NCBI GenBank assembly: GCA_030065755.1 | Contig: JASJDA010000022.1 | Location: forward strand, 1 to 63,039 | Direction of reading: 5' to 3' | DNA from: Prochloraceae cyanobacterium | GTDB lineage: Bacteria; Cyanobacteriota; Cyanobacteriia; Cyanobacteriales; JASJDA01 | DNA: 63,039 bases | In this document: positions 55,535 to 63,039 of the stretch, one piece after another | Layout of the letters: each line of letters starts with the position of its first letter | Position numbering within the stretch: the first letter of the stretch is position 1 | Position numbers and translations under genes: made by a program | Notes under the pieces: model-generated | The model's input: only the letters and a program-made list of their open reading frames with translations | What the model was told of the DNA's origin: nothing | Database searches by the model: none

Positions 55535-55951
55535 TCATTTTGTGATGCGATCGATAAATCGCAATGCAGAAAATTCATCCTTTTTTGTCTCTCCAACTGG
55601 AGAAGCACACAATCCGTCAATTGTGACCCCCAAACCCCAACCAAGAATTGGATAGACACTCCAGAAATATCGGGGTGTAGTAACAAGATTCAGCAATACC
55701 AAAAATACGCTGACAGCTAAATAAGGAATTAAATGGAACCGAATAAATCCCTTCCTCCTTTTGGCTTGTTTTTCGCTGGCTTTTTGTCGCTCTAACCAAG
55801 CATTTTCTGCTTTTTGCAGGGTTTCTGCTGAAATCCCAACTTCTGCGGCTATTTCTAAAAGTTGTTCTTGCGAGATTTCGCTATTTTTTTGCAGTATTGT
55901 TGCTTCTTGCAAAATTTGTTGTACTTCTTCGCTGCTATATGTTTTGGACAT
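55535..55951 (-). CDS. 2TM-domain protein
   Basis: A 138-residue protein. The N-terminal helical segment (YSSEEVQQILQEATILQ, LLEIAAEVGISAETLQKAEN) resembles the short DNA-binding-like or SHOCT-like heads found before 2TM domains. Two close membrane helices (FHLIPYLAVSVFLVLLNLV and YFWSVYPILGWGLGVTIDGL) form the 2TM hairpin. Function unknown. 28 bases upstream of the FAD-enzyme remnant and downstream of the PadR gene on the same strand, a likely operon. Confidence 0.8.
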   Translation of the reverse strand: MSKTYSSEEVQQILQEATILQKNSEISQEQLLEIAAEVGISAETLQKAENAWLERQKASEKQAKRRKGFIRFHLIPYLAVSVFLVLLNLVTTPRYFWSVYPILGWGLGVTIDGLCASPVGETKKDEFSALRFIDRITK

Positions 55952-56037
55952 TTTCTTAGCTCCTTTTATTGACCTTTTTTAAATTTATTACTTGTCAAAA
56001 ATGACACAATAGAAATGTACTATAAATTAGAGCACGA

Positions 56038-56595
56038 TTAAAGTGACTCTATCTTGGCAATAGTTTCATCCAACCACTTTAAGTACATTTGTTCGTAGGC
56101 GAGACCGTTTTCGAGAGTCATGCGCCAAAATTTTGCTTCGCGATTGAAATCGACGCTATCGCTGTTTGCTTGAGATTCTGATGGCGATGGTTCTGGTTTA
56201 ATCTGTTGGTATAGTTCCAGTTGTTGTTGGTGTAGCTGACGCTGAAACCTCAACTCATTAAGAACATCGCTGCGATTTCTCGAACCAGAGAAAAACAACC
56301 TGACGAGTAGAGAGTCTTTACTAGGTGGCAATTCTGTTAGACTTTTTCCTAACCATTGTTTCAATTTAGATTCGCCTTGCTCTGTAATTTCGTAAATCCT
56401 CCGTTCGAGCTTTTCGTCACTATCGTCGATAACAGAAGTTACCAAACCATCTTGCTCCATTTTGCGTAAAGTTGTATAAATTTGACTGTGATAGGCGTGC
56501 CAAAAATGTGCAGTTGAACCGTCTATGAACCGTTTCAGGTCGTAACCTGTCATCGATCGGTAATTGAGAAATCCTAAGAGAATATACTTGAGCAT
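56038..56595 (-). CDS. PadR-family transcriptional regulator
   Basis: A 185-residue PadR-s2-type regulator. Its winged helix spans residues 1-80 (ILLGFLNYRSMTGYDLKRFI, FWHAYHSQIYTTLRKMEQDG) and its C-terminal dimerisation helices include FRQRQLHQQQLELYQQIK-like sequence. These repressors sense small molecules or stress. As first gene of the PadR / 2TM / FAD-enzyme group it probably regulates that group. An AT-rich spacer of about 86 bases separates it from the 2TM gene. Confidence 0.9.
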   Translation of the reverse strand: MLKYILLGFLNYRSMTGYDLKRFIDGSTAHFWHAYHSQIYTTLRKMEQDGLVTSVIDDSDEKLERRIYEITEQGESKLKQWLGKSLTELPPSKDSLLVRLFFSGSRNRSDVLNELRFQRQLHQQQLELYQQIKPEPSPSESQANSDSVDFNREAKFWRMTLENGLAYEQMYLKWLDETIAKIESL

Positions 56596-56669
56596 ATTTT
56601 TATCTTAGTAGTAATTTTTTGATATGTCAATATTTACATATAGTTTTTTTAAGTATAGATTTTTATCAT

Positions 56670-56888
56670 AACAGCTATGTTTCCAAAAAGAAACCCCAAA
56701 ATGGAGAGCTTACTGCCTTAGAAAAAGAATATAATCAAGCACTTGCCAAAGAAAGAATACCTATCGAACACGTAAACCGTCGTCTCAAGATTTTCAAAGT
56801 TTTCTCAGAACGATATCGCAATCGTCGAAAATGCTATGGTTTACGTTGTAACTTATTGGCGACTATTTATAATTACGATCTTGACTGA
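56670..56888 (+). pseudogene. IS5-like (DDE_4) transposase C-terminal relic
   Basis: About 70 codons read KKKPQNGELTALEKEYNQAL, then AKERIPIEHVNRRLKIFKVF and SERYRNRRKCYGLRCNLLAT, with IYNYDLD at the end. This is the C-terminal block of IS5-type DDE transposases, including the catalytic-region Glu (IEHVNRRLK). The N-terminal three quarters are gone. Confidence 0.8.
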
Positions 56889-57361
56889 GCTTCTTGAAGG
56901 TTAGCGATCGAGCCTGTAAATAATAGCACAAAATAATTATGCAAGAGGTCTACTATAGCATATTTATGGAAAAATTAAGATGCGTTTACCCTGGGCAAAG
57001 TTATGGGTAAAGTCACATAAATTTCTTCTATCGATTGATGGAAGAAATTTTTGCTTTCAATGAATATACTTAGTTAATTAATTCATTCATTCCAAATTGA
57101 TAAATTCCTGGTACAAATCTATTTCTATGTTTCTACTTAAGCGCATCAATAATCTGTAGAAAACTCAAATTAAAATACGATAATTCACGGATAAAATACC
57201 TCAAAACTATTGAGCGAAAATAAATCTCTAGGTTCGATCGCTGTCTTTTTTAATGAACAAATAAAGACTTAGTAAATCTCGACAACATCAGTAGACATTT
57301 AATATTTAGATACATTACAAATGATTTATAAGAAATTCAATTATTTGTTTTACACAAAAAA
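56889..57361. other. Intergenic region upstream of the acyltransferase
   Basis: 473 AT-rich bases without a supported gene; presumably holds the promoter of the acyltransferase/RTX genes. A perfect hairpin, AAATTTCTTC (57019) / GAAGAAATTT (57041), stands out. A 27-codon frame begins at ATG 56980 (MRLPWAKLWVKSHKFLL...) and overlaps it; I cannot support it as a gene. Confidence 0.5.
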
Positions 57362-57886
57362 ATGCAATTACTTTCAGAATCACCAATAATTGAAGCAAAA
57401 GCGTCAGAGTCAGACTCTTTAGCGTCATACCTGGACTCTTTAAATAACAAACAAACAGACACTGTAACCTCATTTTCTGCGCGAAAACGCTTACAAATGA
57501 TTGGTTCAATCGCTCATTTAATGATGCTTTCTCCACTCCATCGACAATACAATATTTCAGATATTGCCGAGCGATTTGTTCCCGCTTTAATTCACAACCA
57601 ATTCCGCTATTACGAGATTAATGGTAGCCCAATTGGATTCGTTAACTGGGCATGGTTAACCGATGAAATTGAGCAAAAATACATGACAGGAGAATATGTG
57701 TTGAATCTCGATGAATGGCAAGGTGGAAATAACTTGTGGTTTCCTGAATTTATCGCTCCATTTGGTCATGCGCGTTTAATTGTTAAAGATTTACGTACCA
57801 ATATTTTACCGAAAGGGACACCAGCAAAGTCCTTCCGAATTCGTCCTGATGGGAGCTTAAGGTGTATTTCTCATTGGACAGTTTAA
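57362..57886 (+). CDS. HlyC-family protein-lysine acyltransferase
   Basis: A 174-residue acyltransferase of the RTX-toxin-activating family, which moves a fatty acyl group from acyl-ACP to a lysine of the partner RTX protein. Aligned with HlyC it shows GSIAHLMMLSPLHRQYNISD (His60 equals catalytic His23), ERFVPALIHNQFRYYEINGS, FVNWAWLTDEIEQKYMTG, and NLWFPEFIAPFGHARLIV. The acid Asp92 of HlyC (WFIDWIAPFG) is Glu129 here. An N-terminal extension of about 40 residues is Ser/Asp-rich. The RTX-like gene starts 63 bases downstream, so the two probably form an operon with the latter as substrate. Confidence 0.9.
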   Translation: MQLLSESPIIEAKASESDSLASYLDSLNNKQTDTVTSFSARKRLQMIGSIAHLMMLSPLHRQYNISDIAERFVPALIHNQFRYYEINGSPIGFVNWAWLTDEIEQKYMTGEYVLNLDEWQGGNNLWFPEFIAPFGHARLIVKDLRTNILPKGTPAKSFRIRPDGSLRCISHWTV

Positions 57887-57949
57887 GTTGTTAATTTCGT
57901 TCAAATATTTCGTTTTAGTTCATTCAGTCAATTAATTAGGAGATCGATC

Positions 57950-60900
57950 GTGGGTAAAGTAGGTAAAGAAATCGGTAAACTAGGTAAAGAAATCATTGAA
58001 CCCTTTTATAAAGAAGGTAATGATGGTAACAATAACATTGAAATATACTTGTTCGGTGCAGCTTATGGGAAAGGAGGGAATGATACTTTAGAAGGTCATG
58101 CTATTGCTGTTACGCTTGATGGCGGTTCTGGTGATGATGTTCTAAAAAGTCATTCAGGTAAAGCAAACCTCTACGGTGGTGATGGAAATGACGATATTGA
58201 TGCCTGGGGAGTGTCTAACACAATTAAAGCTGGATCTGGTAATGACACTGTTAAAGCCCATGGTGCTCACAATACAATAGATGCAGGTTCTGGTCATGAC
58301 ACCATCGAAGCCTATGGTGGTTTTAATACAATAGATGCAAGCGATGATTCTCTTTCCGATGACATTAAAGCTCTTGGTGGTTATAACAAGATTATTGCAG
58401 GAATGGGGAATGATACCATCAAAGCCTATGGTGGTTATAACGAAATTGATGCAAAGCGTTCATTGTCCAAAGATTTCAAATCTGGCGAAAAATTTGTCCT
58501 GTTAGGCAAAACATTTTTCGTGAGTTCCGATGACATCAAAGCTCTTGGTGGTTATAACAAAATTACTGCAGGTTGGGGTGATGACACCATCAAAGCTCTT
58601 GGTGGTTATAACAAAATTACTGCAGGTTGGGGTGATGACACCATTAAAGCTCTTGGTGGTTATAACAAAATTAATGCAGGTTCGGGTAATGACAGCATCG
58701 AAGCTGGTGGTGTCGCTAATGTAATTAATGCAGGTTCGGGTAATGACAGCATCGAAGCTAATGGTGTCGCTAATGTAATTAAGGCCGACGAGGGTAATGA
58801 CAAAATCGAAGCTAATGGTTTCGCTAATGTAATTAATGCAGGTTCGGGTGATGACACCATCGAAGCTGGTGGTTTCGCTAATGTAATTAAGGCCGACGAG
58901 GGTAATGACAAAATCGAAGCTGGTGGTTTTGGTAATGTAATTAATGCAGGTTCGGGTGATGACACCATCGAAGCTGGTGGTTTCGGTAATGTAATTAATG
59001 CAGGTTCGGGTAATGACAAAATCGAAGCTAGTGGTTTCGCTAATGTAATTAATGCAGGTTCGGGTGATAACAAAATCGAAGCTTTTAGTGGTGGCGCTAA
59101 TGTAATTATTTCAGGTTCTGGAAAAGACAATATTACTCTCGGTGGTTCACTAAACGTTGTTGTTTCTGGTTCTGGAGACGACAAAATAAAAGGTTTTGGT
59201 GGAACTAATGTTGTTTACAGTTCTGGTGGTAGTAATGAAATGCTAGGTGTGGGACTTGGCGGTAACGTTTTTGTCAAAACTGGTAGTGGTAATGACAAAA
59301 TGTATGCCGCAGGTGGATTGAATGTCCTTACCAAAGTGGGTAGTGGCAATACAACAATGGCGGCTGGTGGCCTTTATAATGCTCTGACCAAAGTCGGTGA
59401 TGGTAATGATACCTTAATTGCTCTCGGTAAAGGAAACGTAATTACCAAAGTGGGAGATGGTCGTTCTACTATAATTGGGGGAGCGAAGTATAATGTCCTC
59501 ACTTCTTGGGGTAACAGTAAAGATACAATTGCTGCTATTGGTAAAATCAATGCCCTTATCGGTGGGGGTGATAATGACATTGTAGTTGGCGCTGGTATGG
59601 GTAATATTGCCTTTGGTGATTCTGTACTTGGTGGTCTTGACCTAAATCGTTTTAAAGCTATTGAAGTTAATCAAGCTGGTTCTAAAGCAAAAACAGATAA
59701 AATTAATGCTGGAAGTAATTGGCAAAAAGCTGGAGATGTAGATGTCACTGGTGCAGTAGCTGGAGATGACATTATGATCACTCTTGGAAAATTCAACGCA
59801 TCTGTAGGTGGCAGAGGTGAAGATATCATTGTCACGGGTGGGAAGAATAATTTTGTCTTCGGTGATAATATCTTTGATTTCAGTTTAGACGATATTAAAA
59901 TTTCCGATCTTAGTGATTTGATTCCCGATCTCAGCTTAGACTTTGATTTTGACTTCTCTGTTTCTGATTTCGATTTTTCTCTATCGGAGTTTGGTTTCCC
60001 TTCTCTATCTTTACCAAACTTTTCTTTACCGAATCTTTCTCTACCTAGCTTATCCCTACCTAGCTTTACCCTTCCAGTAGTGGATATTGACGTTCCAGAG
60101 CTAGATTTACCAAGTCTTTCCTTACCGAATCTATCCTTACCAAGTTTTTCTATTCCCGACCTCTCCGTAAAGAATCTATCTTTACCAGAGTTCGATCTCC
60201 CAAACATTTCTCTACCTCAATTACCCGAACTCGATCTATCTGGTTTCAATTTACCAACGATCGATCTTCCCAACTTTGACCTACCACAGCTAGATTCACC
60301 TACTCTTGACCTACCTAATTTTGGCGAATTCCTCCCCGACTTGTCTCGCTACAGTTTTGATTTTCTTGAAAATAACGGTGATGTTTTAGTTGCAGGTGGT
60401 TTATTGAACTTCGCTAATGCTGGATTGGGAGATGATATCTTAGTCAGTGCAGGAAAAACTAATATTCTATTCAGTGGTACAGGGAATGACCTAGTTTTAG
60501 GCGCAGGAAAGACCAATGCGATCTACGGTGATGCGGGTAATGACCTTATCTTTGCTGGAGGTTTATCAAATTACGTATATGGTGGTAGCAATGATGACAC
60601 GATTGTTACAGCAGGAAAATCTAATACAGTACTAGGTGGTGACGATGCGGATATCCTGGTTGGACTTGGATTGTCAAATACACTTGTTGGCAATGATGGA
60701 AAAGATCTGATCGTGGGTTTAGGTCTAAAAAACAAATTTAAAGGAGGTAAGGATAACGATATCCTACTAGCTGGCGGTCTGTCTAATACTTTCTATGGTG
60801 ATGGTGCTGCTTATAGTGATGATGGTGGTAGTGATATTATCTTCGGTATCGGTATGTCTAACACTGTCGATGGTGGTTCTGGCGATGACTGGTTATTTGC

Positions 60901-61702
60901 TGGCGGTCAAAAGAACAAATTTGATGGCGATCGCGGTAATGATGTAATTGTTGGCATCGGTCAAAATAACACTATTAAAGGTGCAAAAGGTAATGACAAA
61001 CTCTTTGTCGGAGGCCAAAGCAACTTAGTCTACGGTGGCGATGGAAACGACATTATTGTCAGTGTTGGTAAGAGCAACGAAATTTATGGTCATAGTGGAA
61101 ACGACCTGATCTTTGCTGGTGGTCAGTTGAATATAATTGACGCTGGTGCTGGATTAAATGCAATTATTAGCTTCGGTCAGAAAAACACCATTAAGGGTGG
61201 TAGCGGTACTAACTTCTTCCTTTCAGGTGGTAATAACAACACCTTTGAAGGTGGAAGTGGTAAAAATACTTTTGTTCTCTCTGGCGAGAATAACAAGTTT
61301 ACAGGTGGTGCAAGTGGTAATACTTATGTTTTAGGTGACAACCTCATAAATTCAACTAAAGAGGCTGCAACACAAATAATAAGCGCTTACATTGACAACC
61401 AAGGCAATGATTCCACAACAGATGAACTGCTATTTGGCGATACCATTAACCAAAATGACATCCGCTTTGCTCGATCGGGAGATAATTTAGAAGTTAGTAT
61501 ATTGGATACTAACCAGCAAGCTATTTTGGAAAACTGGTATCTCAACGAATCTCAACGCATCGATAATTTCCAAATTAGCCAAGGTGCTAGTTTGAGTAAA
61601 TCCCAAGTTGACCAACTAGTTGATAGTTGGAATCAGTTTGATTCTGGTTTGATTACAAAATCAGAACTAACTACGGATATTAATAATGCTTGGCTGGTTT
61701 AA
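57950..61702 (+). CDS. RTX-like Gly/Asp/Asn-repeat protein
   Basis: A 1250-residue protein from a GTG with AGGAG eight bases upstream. It has a Lys-rich head (1-30) and repeat block 1 (about 35-640) of 18-residue units alternating NAGSGNDSIEA and GGxANVI turns, a variant of the Ca-binding GGxGxDxU roll. A Lys-rich insert interrupts at about 169-193 (KRSLSKDFKSGEKFVLLGK). A spacer (about 642-800) of LSLPNLSLPSF-type Leu-Pro repeats follows, then block 2 (about 808-1140) with recurring AGKTN/AGKSN turns. The C-terminal domain ends FDSGLITKSELTTDINNAWLV, like type I secretion tails. No signal peptide. Acylation by the upstream enzyme is inferred, perhaps at G-K sites. Confidence 0.88.
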   Translation: MGKVGKEIGKLGKEIIEPFYKEGNDGNNNIEIYLFGAAYGKGGNDTLEGHAIAVTLDGGSGDDVLKSHSGKANLYGGDGNDDIDAWGVSNTIKAGSGNDTVKAHGAHNTIDAGSGHDTIEAYGGFNTIDASDDSLSDDIKALGGYNKIIAGMGNDTIKAYGGYNEIDAKRSLSKDFKSGEKFVLLGKTFFVSSDDIKALGGYNKITAGWGDDTIKALGGYNKITAGWGDDTIKALGGYNKINAGSGNDSIEAGGVANVINAGSGNDSIEANGVANVIKADEGNDKIEANGFANVINAGSGDDTIEAGGFANVIKADEGNDKIEAGGFGNVINAGSGDDTIEAGGFGNVINAGSGNDKIEASGFANVINAGSGDNKIEAFSGGANVIISGSGKDNITLGGSLNVVVSGSGDDKIKGFGGTNVVYSSGGSNEMLGVGLGGNVFVKTGSGNDKMYAAGGLNVLTKVGSGNTTMAAGGLYNALTKVGDGNDTLIALGKGNVITKVGDGRSTIIGGAKYNVLTSWGNSKDTIAAIGKINALIGGGDNDIVVGAGMGNIAFGDSVLGGLDLNRFKAIEVNQAGSKAKTDKINAGSNWQKAGDVDVTGAVAGDDIMITLGKFNASVGGRGEDIIVTGGKNNFVFGDNIFDFSLDDIKISDLSDLIPDLSLDFDFDFSVSDFDFSLSEFGFPSLSLPNFSLPNLSLPSLSLPSFTLPVVDIDVPELDLPSLSLPNLSLPSFSIPDLSVKNLSLPEFDLPNISLPQLPELDLSGFNLPTIDLPNFDLPQLDSPTLDLPNFGEFLPDLSRYSFDFLENNGDVLVAGGLLNFANAGLGDDILVSAGKTNILFSGTGNDLVLGAGKTNAIYGDAGNDLIFAGGLSNYVYGGSNDDTIVTAGKSNTVLGGDDADILVGLGLSNTLVGNDGKDLIVGLGLKNKFKGGKDNDILLAGGLSNTFYGDGAAYSDDGGSDIIFGIGMSNTVDGGSGDDWLFAGGQKNKFDGDRGNDVIVGIGQNNTIKGAKGNDKLFVGGQSNLVYGGDGNDIIVSVGKSNEIYGHSGNDLIFAGGQLNIIDAGAGLNAIISFGQKNTIKGGSGTNFFLSGGNNNTFEGGSGKNTFVLSGENNKFTGGASGNTYVLGDNLINSTKEAATQIISAYIDNQGNDSTTDELLFGDTINQNDIRFARSGDNLEVSILDTNQQAILENWYLNESQRIDNFQISQGASLSKSQVDQLVDSWNQFDSGLITKSELTTDINNAWLV
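58541..59080 (+). repeat. Ten tandem 54-bp coding repeats
   Basis: Ten units of exactly 54 bp run in register within the RTX-like gene. Three begin GCTCTTGGTGGTTATAACAA and later ones GCTGGTGGTTTCGCTAATGT or close forms. Two internal cassettes alternate: AATGCAGGTTCGGGT (NAGSG) and AAGGCCGACGAGGGT (KADEG). High DNA identity between units indicates recent duplication or gene conversion. Confidence 0.92.
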
Positions 61703-61729
61703 CGATCGCGATCGTTAGCTGGATAAATT

Positions 61730-61819
61730 CAATTAGGCTAGGATTTTCTTTGCACGATCGAATACCAAGGGCGATCGAGAAGAGATCCTCAACCTCTTTC
61801 TATTTTTGCCGATCGCCCT
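61730..61819. repeat. 90-bp direct repeat, left copy (degenerate TPR fragment)
   Basis: Begins CAATTAGGCTAGGAT and ends GATCGCCCT. The right copy at 62850-62939 has the same ends and length, with roughly three quarters of positions equal. Read on the minus strand it is a decayed TPR: GDRQK, a stop, then KEVEDLFSIALGI. The two copies bracket the KDAGY-repeat ORF. Confidence 0.75.
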
Positions 61820-61999
61820 CACAGCATCACATATATTTTTGGTAGTGTAAGCGAATGGGCAAATGCAGTAGCAAATGGTGTTGTCGATTTTAGTGGTGAT
61901 GTAGCTAATGTTGCTAATAATGTTTATGGTGCTACAGAAGCCGAGGCGATCGCTGCTTATCAAACCGTTGGTGCAACAGCAGACGAAATTGCTAGTGGT

Positions 62000-62752
62000 T
62001 TGAGTAGTGCTTATAACACTACTAAAGAAGAAGTTACCAGCTTACTCAAAGATGCTGGCTATGCAGCAGGAGAAGTTAGTAATGCTCTTAAGAGTGTTTA
62101 CAATAGTGGCTTAAACGCAACAGCAAATGTTCTTAAAGATGCTGGCTATGCTGTTGGAGGAGTTACTAGTGGCCTCAAGAGTGTCTATAATCTCAACAGT
62201 TATCGTACTGATGTTTACAAGATAGCAAGTGCTCTTAAAGACGCAGGCTATGGAGTTACTGAAGTGAGCAGTGCTATCAGAAGTAATTTCGGCAGTAGCT
62301 TGGGTAGAATGGCAAAAGCTCTGGAGAGTGCTGGTTATGCTGTTGGAGGGGTTACTAGTGCCCTCAAGAGTGTCTACAATCTCAAGAACTATAGTTCTCA
62401 TGTTAAAGACACTGTAAGTGTTCTTAAAAATGCAGGCTATGAAGCTACTGAAGTAACTGGTGCTATCAGAAGTAATTTCGGCAGTAGCTTGGATAGAATG
62501 GCAAAAACTCTGAAGAATGTTGGTTATGATTTAACTAAAGTAGGTAGCGCTCTTAAAAGCGTCTATAATCCTAGCGCTGATGCGATGGCGGGTGCTCTCA
62601 AAGATGCTGGGTATGAATTGAAGGAGGTTGGCGACTACCTCAAGAAAGGTTTAGGCTACGGAAAGAAGACAGTTAAGAAGGCTTTAAAATCTGCTGGCTA
62701 TTCTAACAAGCAAATTAAGAAGGCTTTTGGCTGGTTAAGCTCACTTTTCTAA
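62000..62752 (+). CDS. KDAGY helical-repeat protein, 5' end apparently lost
   Basis: A 250-residue repeat protein from a TTG at 62000. Eight units of 29-34 residues have the pattern LKDAGYxxxEVxxALKSVYN (for example VLKDAGYAVGGVTSGLKSVY, ALKDAGYELKEVGDYLKK), likely a two-helix solenoid ending in a basic tail (KKTVKKALKSAGYSNKQIKK). The frame is open from 61742, and residues upstream of the TTG include a ninth unit (TVGATADEIASGLSSAYN) plus EWANAVANGVVDFSGDVANV. No ATG, GTG or earlier TTG exists in frame, so the true start seems to have been removed by the left TPR-derived repeat. Whether it is still translated is unknown. Confidence 0.65.
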   Translation: MSSAYNTTKEEVTSLLKDAGYAAGEVSNALKSVYNSGLNATANVLKDAGYAVGGVTSGLKSVYNLNSYRTDVYKIASALKDAGYGVTEVSSAIRSNFGSSLGRMAKALESAGYAVGGVTSALKSVYNLKNYSSHVKDTVSVLKNAGYEATEVTGAIRSNFGSSLDRMAKTLKNVGYDLTKVGSALKSVYNPSADAMAGALKDAGYELKEVGDYLKKGLGYGKKTVKKALKSAGYSNKQIKKAFGWLSSLF

Positions 62753-62946
62753 AGACTAAACTGTTGGTTTAAAAACAAATCAGGAAGCTGTTGAGTCAAG
62801 TTACAGCAGGTCACTCTTGGGTTTTTTTCAGCACCCACTGGGTTGATATCAATTAGGCTAGGATCTTTTTTGCCCAAGGGAATAGCAAGAGCTTTCTCAA
62901 AGAGATTTTCAGCCTCTTTATATTTTTCTCGATCGCCCTTTATACC
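62753..62946 (-). pseudogene. TPR-gene fragment (right direct repeat copy)
   Basis: The minus-strand frame reads GIKGDREKYKEAENLFEKAL, then AIPLGKKDPSLI, and runs on without a start to a stop at 62753. KYKEAENLFEKALAI is a kinesin-light-chain-type TPR helix pair. It overlaps the right 90-bp direct repeat (62850-62939). Only one TPR is left. Confidence 0.6.
62850..62939. repeat. 90-bp direct repeat, right copy
   Basis: Partner of 61730-61819. This copy keeps an intact TPR reading frame on the minus strand, so it is the less decayed of the two. Confidence 0.75.
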
Positions 62947-63000
62947 AATTTCCCTTGTGTTTGCTACAAATAATTTCGAGTGGGAGAGGGGGAGAGGGGG
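62942..63000. repeat. Second copy of the ATACCAATTT repeat
   Basis: ATACCAATTT, then TTTGCTACAAATAATT, then a G/A-rich tract. It matches the reverse complement of 2022-2138 over the first 35-40 bases. The closing AATTGGTAT is not seen before the window ends. Confidence 0.6.
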
Positions 63001-63039
63001 GGTCCAATGATTCTATTTTTAATGAGGGAGTCCTCACTG

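Noticed and set aside
58541-59080. CRISPR-like array (regular 54-bp periodicity)
   Set aside because: There are no unique spacers; units are contiguous, in frame and encode the RTX repeats. No CRISPR array was seen anywhere in the window.
58660-59184. 174-codon minus-strand frame made of SLPEPALITL repeats
   Set aside because: Mirror of the 54-bp tandem repeats on the coding strand.
59671-60207. 178-codon minus-strand frame rich in Lys/Arg/Ser inside the RTX gene
   Set aside because: It is the antisense of the Leu-Pro spacer; repeats make both strands open.
61700-61741. Stop-codon readthrough joining the RTX protein to the KDAGY repeats
   Set aside because: The frames agree, but three in-frame stops lie within 42 bases and no readthrough signal is seen.

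Overview
The window comes from a cyanobacterial chromosome. The evidence is its gene content: psb28 (photosystem II assembly), a CrtR-type carotene hydroxylase, an AgrE/ArgZ-type arginine dihydrolase, a CYP110-like P450, a SphR/SphS/PhoU phosphate module and DUF1997. Two DNA signatures agree: many GCGATCGC (HIP1-like) octamers and many 7-bp short tandem repeats between genes. Composition is AT-rich. The genus cannot be named from sequence reading alone, and no rRNA or tRNA gene was found.

Layout. 1-2.6 kb is a partial ORF, a pentapeptide-repeat gene and a 1.5-kb graveyard with a tnpB relic. 2.6-12.6 kb holds a PlsY-like/phosphohistidine-dikinase fusion, a hybrid kinase lacking its phospho-acceptor histidine, a sulfite-oxidase-like enzyme, rpmF with a GTG start, a YihY membrane protein and a creatininase-family amidase. 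12.8-15.7 kb is the sphR-sphS-phoU-like cluster. 15.7-40.4 kb is mostly housekeeping: dtd, cysS, a glycosyltransferase, an EamA transporter, sppA, aroH, hisG, agrE, a zinc-type CobW GTPase, moaB, psb28, an NDH-2, crtR and pyrD. Membrane or signalling genes of unknown role are scattered among them.

40.4-45 kb is a mobile-element zone: an IS4-type transposase relic, a PPK2 gene of somewhat different composition, a 5' group II intron fragment, a palindromic repeat family and a truncated tnpB. 45.5-49.8 kb carries a MacB-like permease, a P450 and a MacA/HlyD-like adaptor on one strand. 50-57 kb holds a TPR protein, a REC-only regulator, a topoisomerase-IV-like A subunit, and a PadR / 2TM / collapsed FAD-dehydrogenase group, followed by an IS5-like relic.

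The most unusual part is 57.3-62.8 kb. A HlyC-family protein-lysine acyltransferase lies 63 bp upstream of a 1250-residue Gly/Asp/Asn-rich RTX-like protein. That protein contains ten in-register 54-bp DNA repeats and a long Leu-Pro spacer. Next comes an ORF made of about nine ~30-residue 'KDAGY' helical repeats, which has no normal start codon and is bracketed by 90-bp direct repeats derived from a TPR gene. I read this as a possible acylated surface or secreted RTX system with a recently rearranged partner. No type I secretion genes lie in the window. All family names rest on motif recognition; no search was run.
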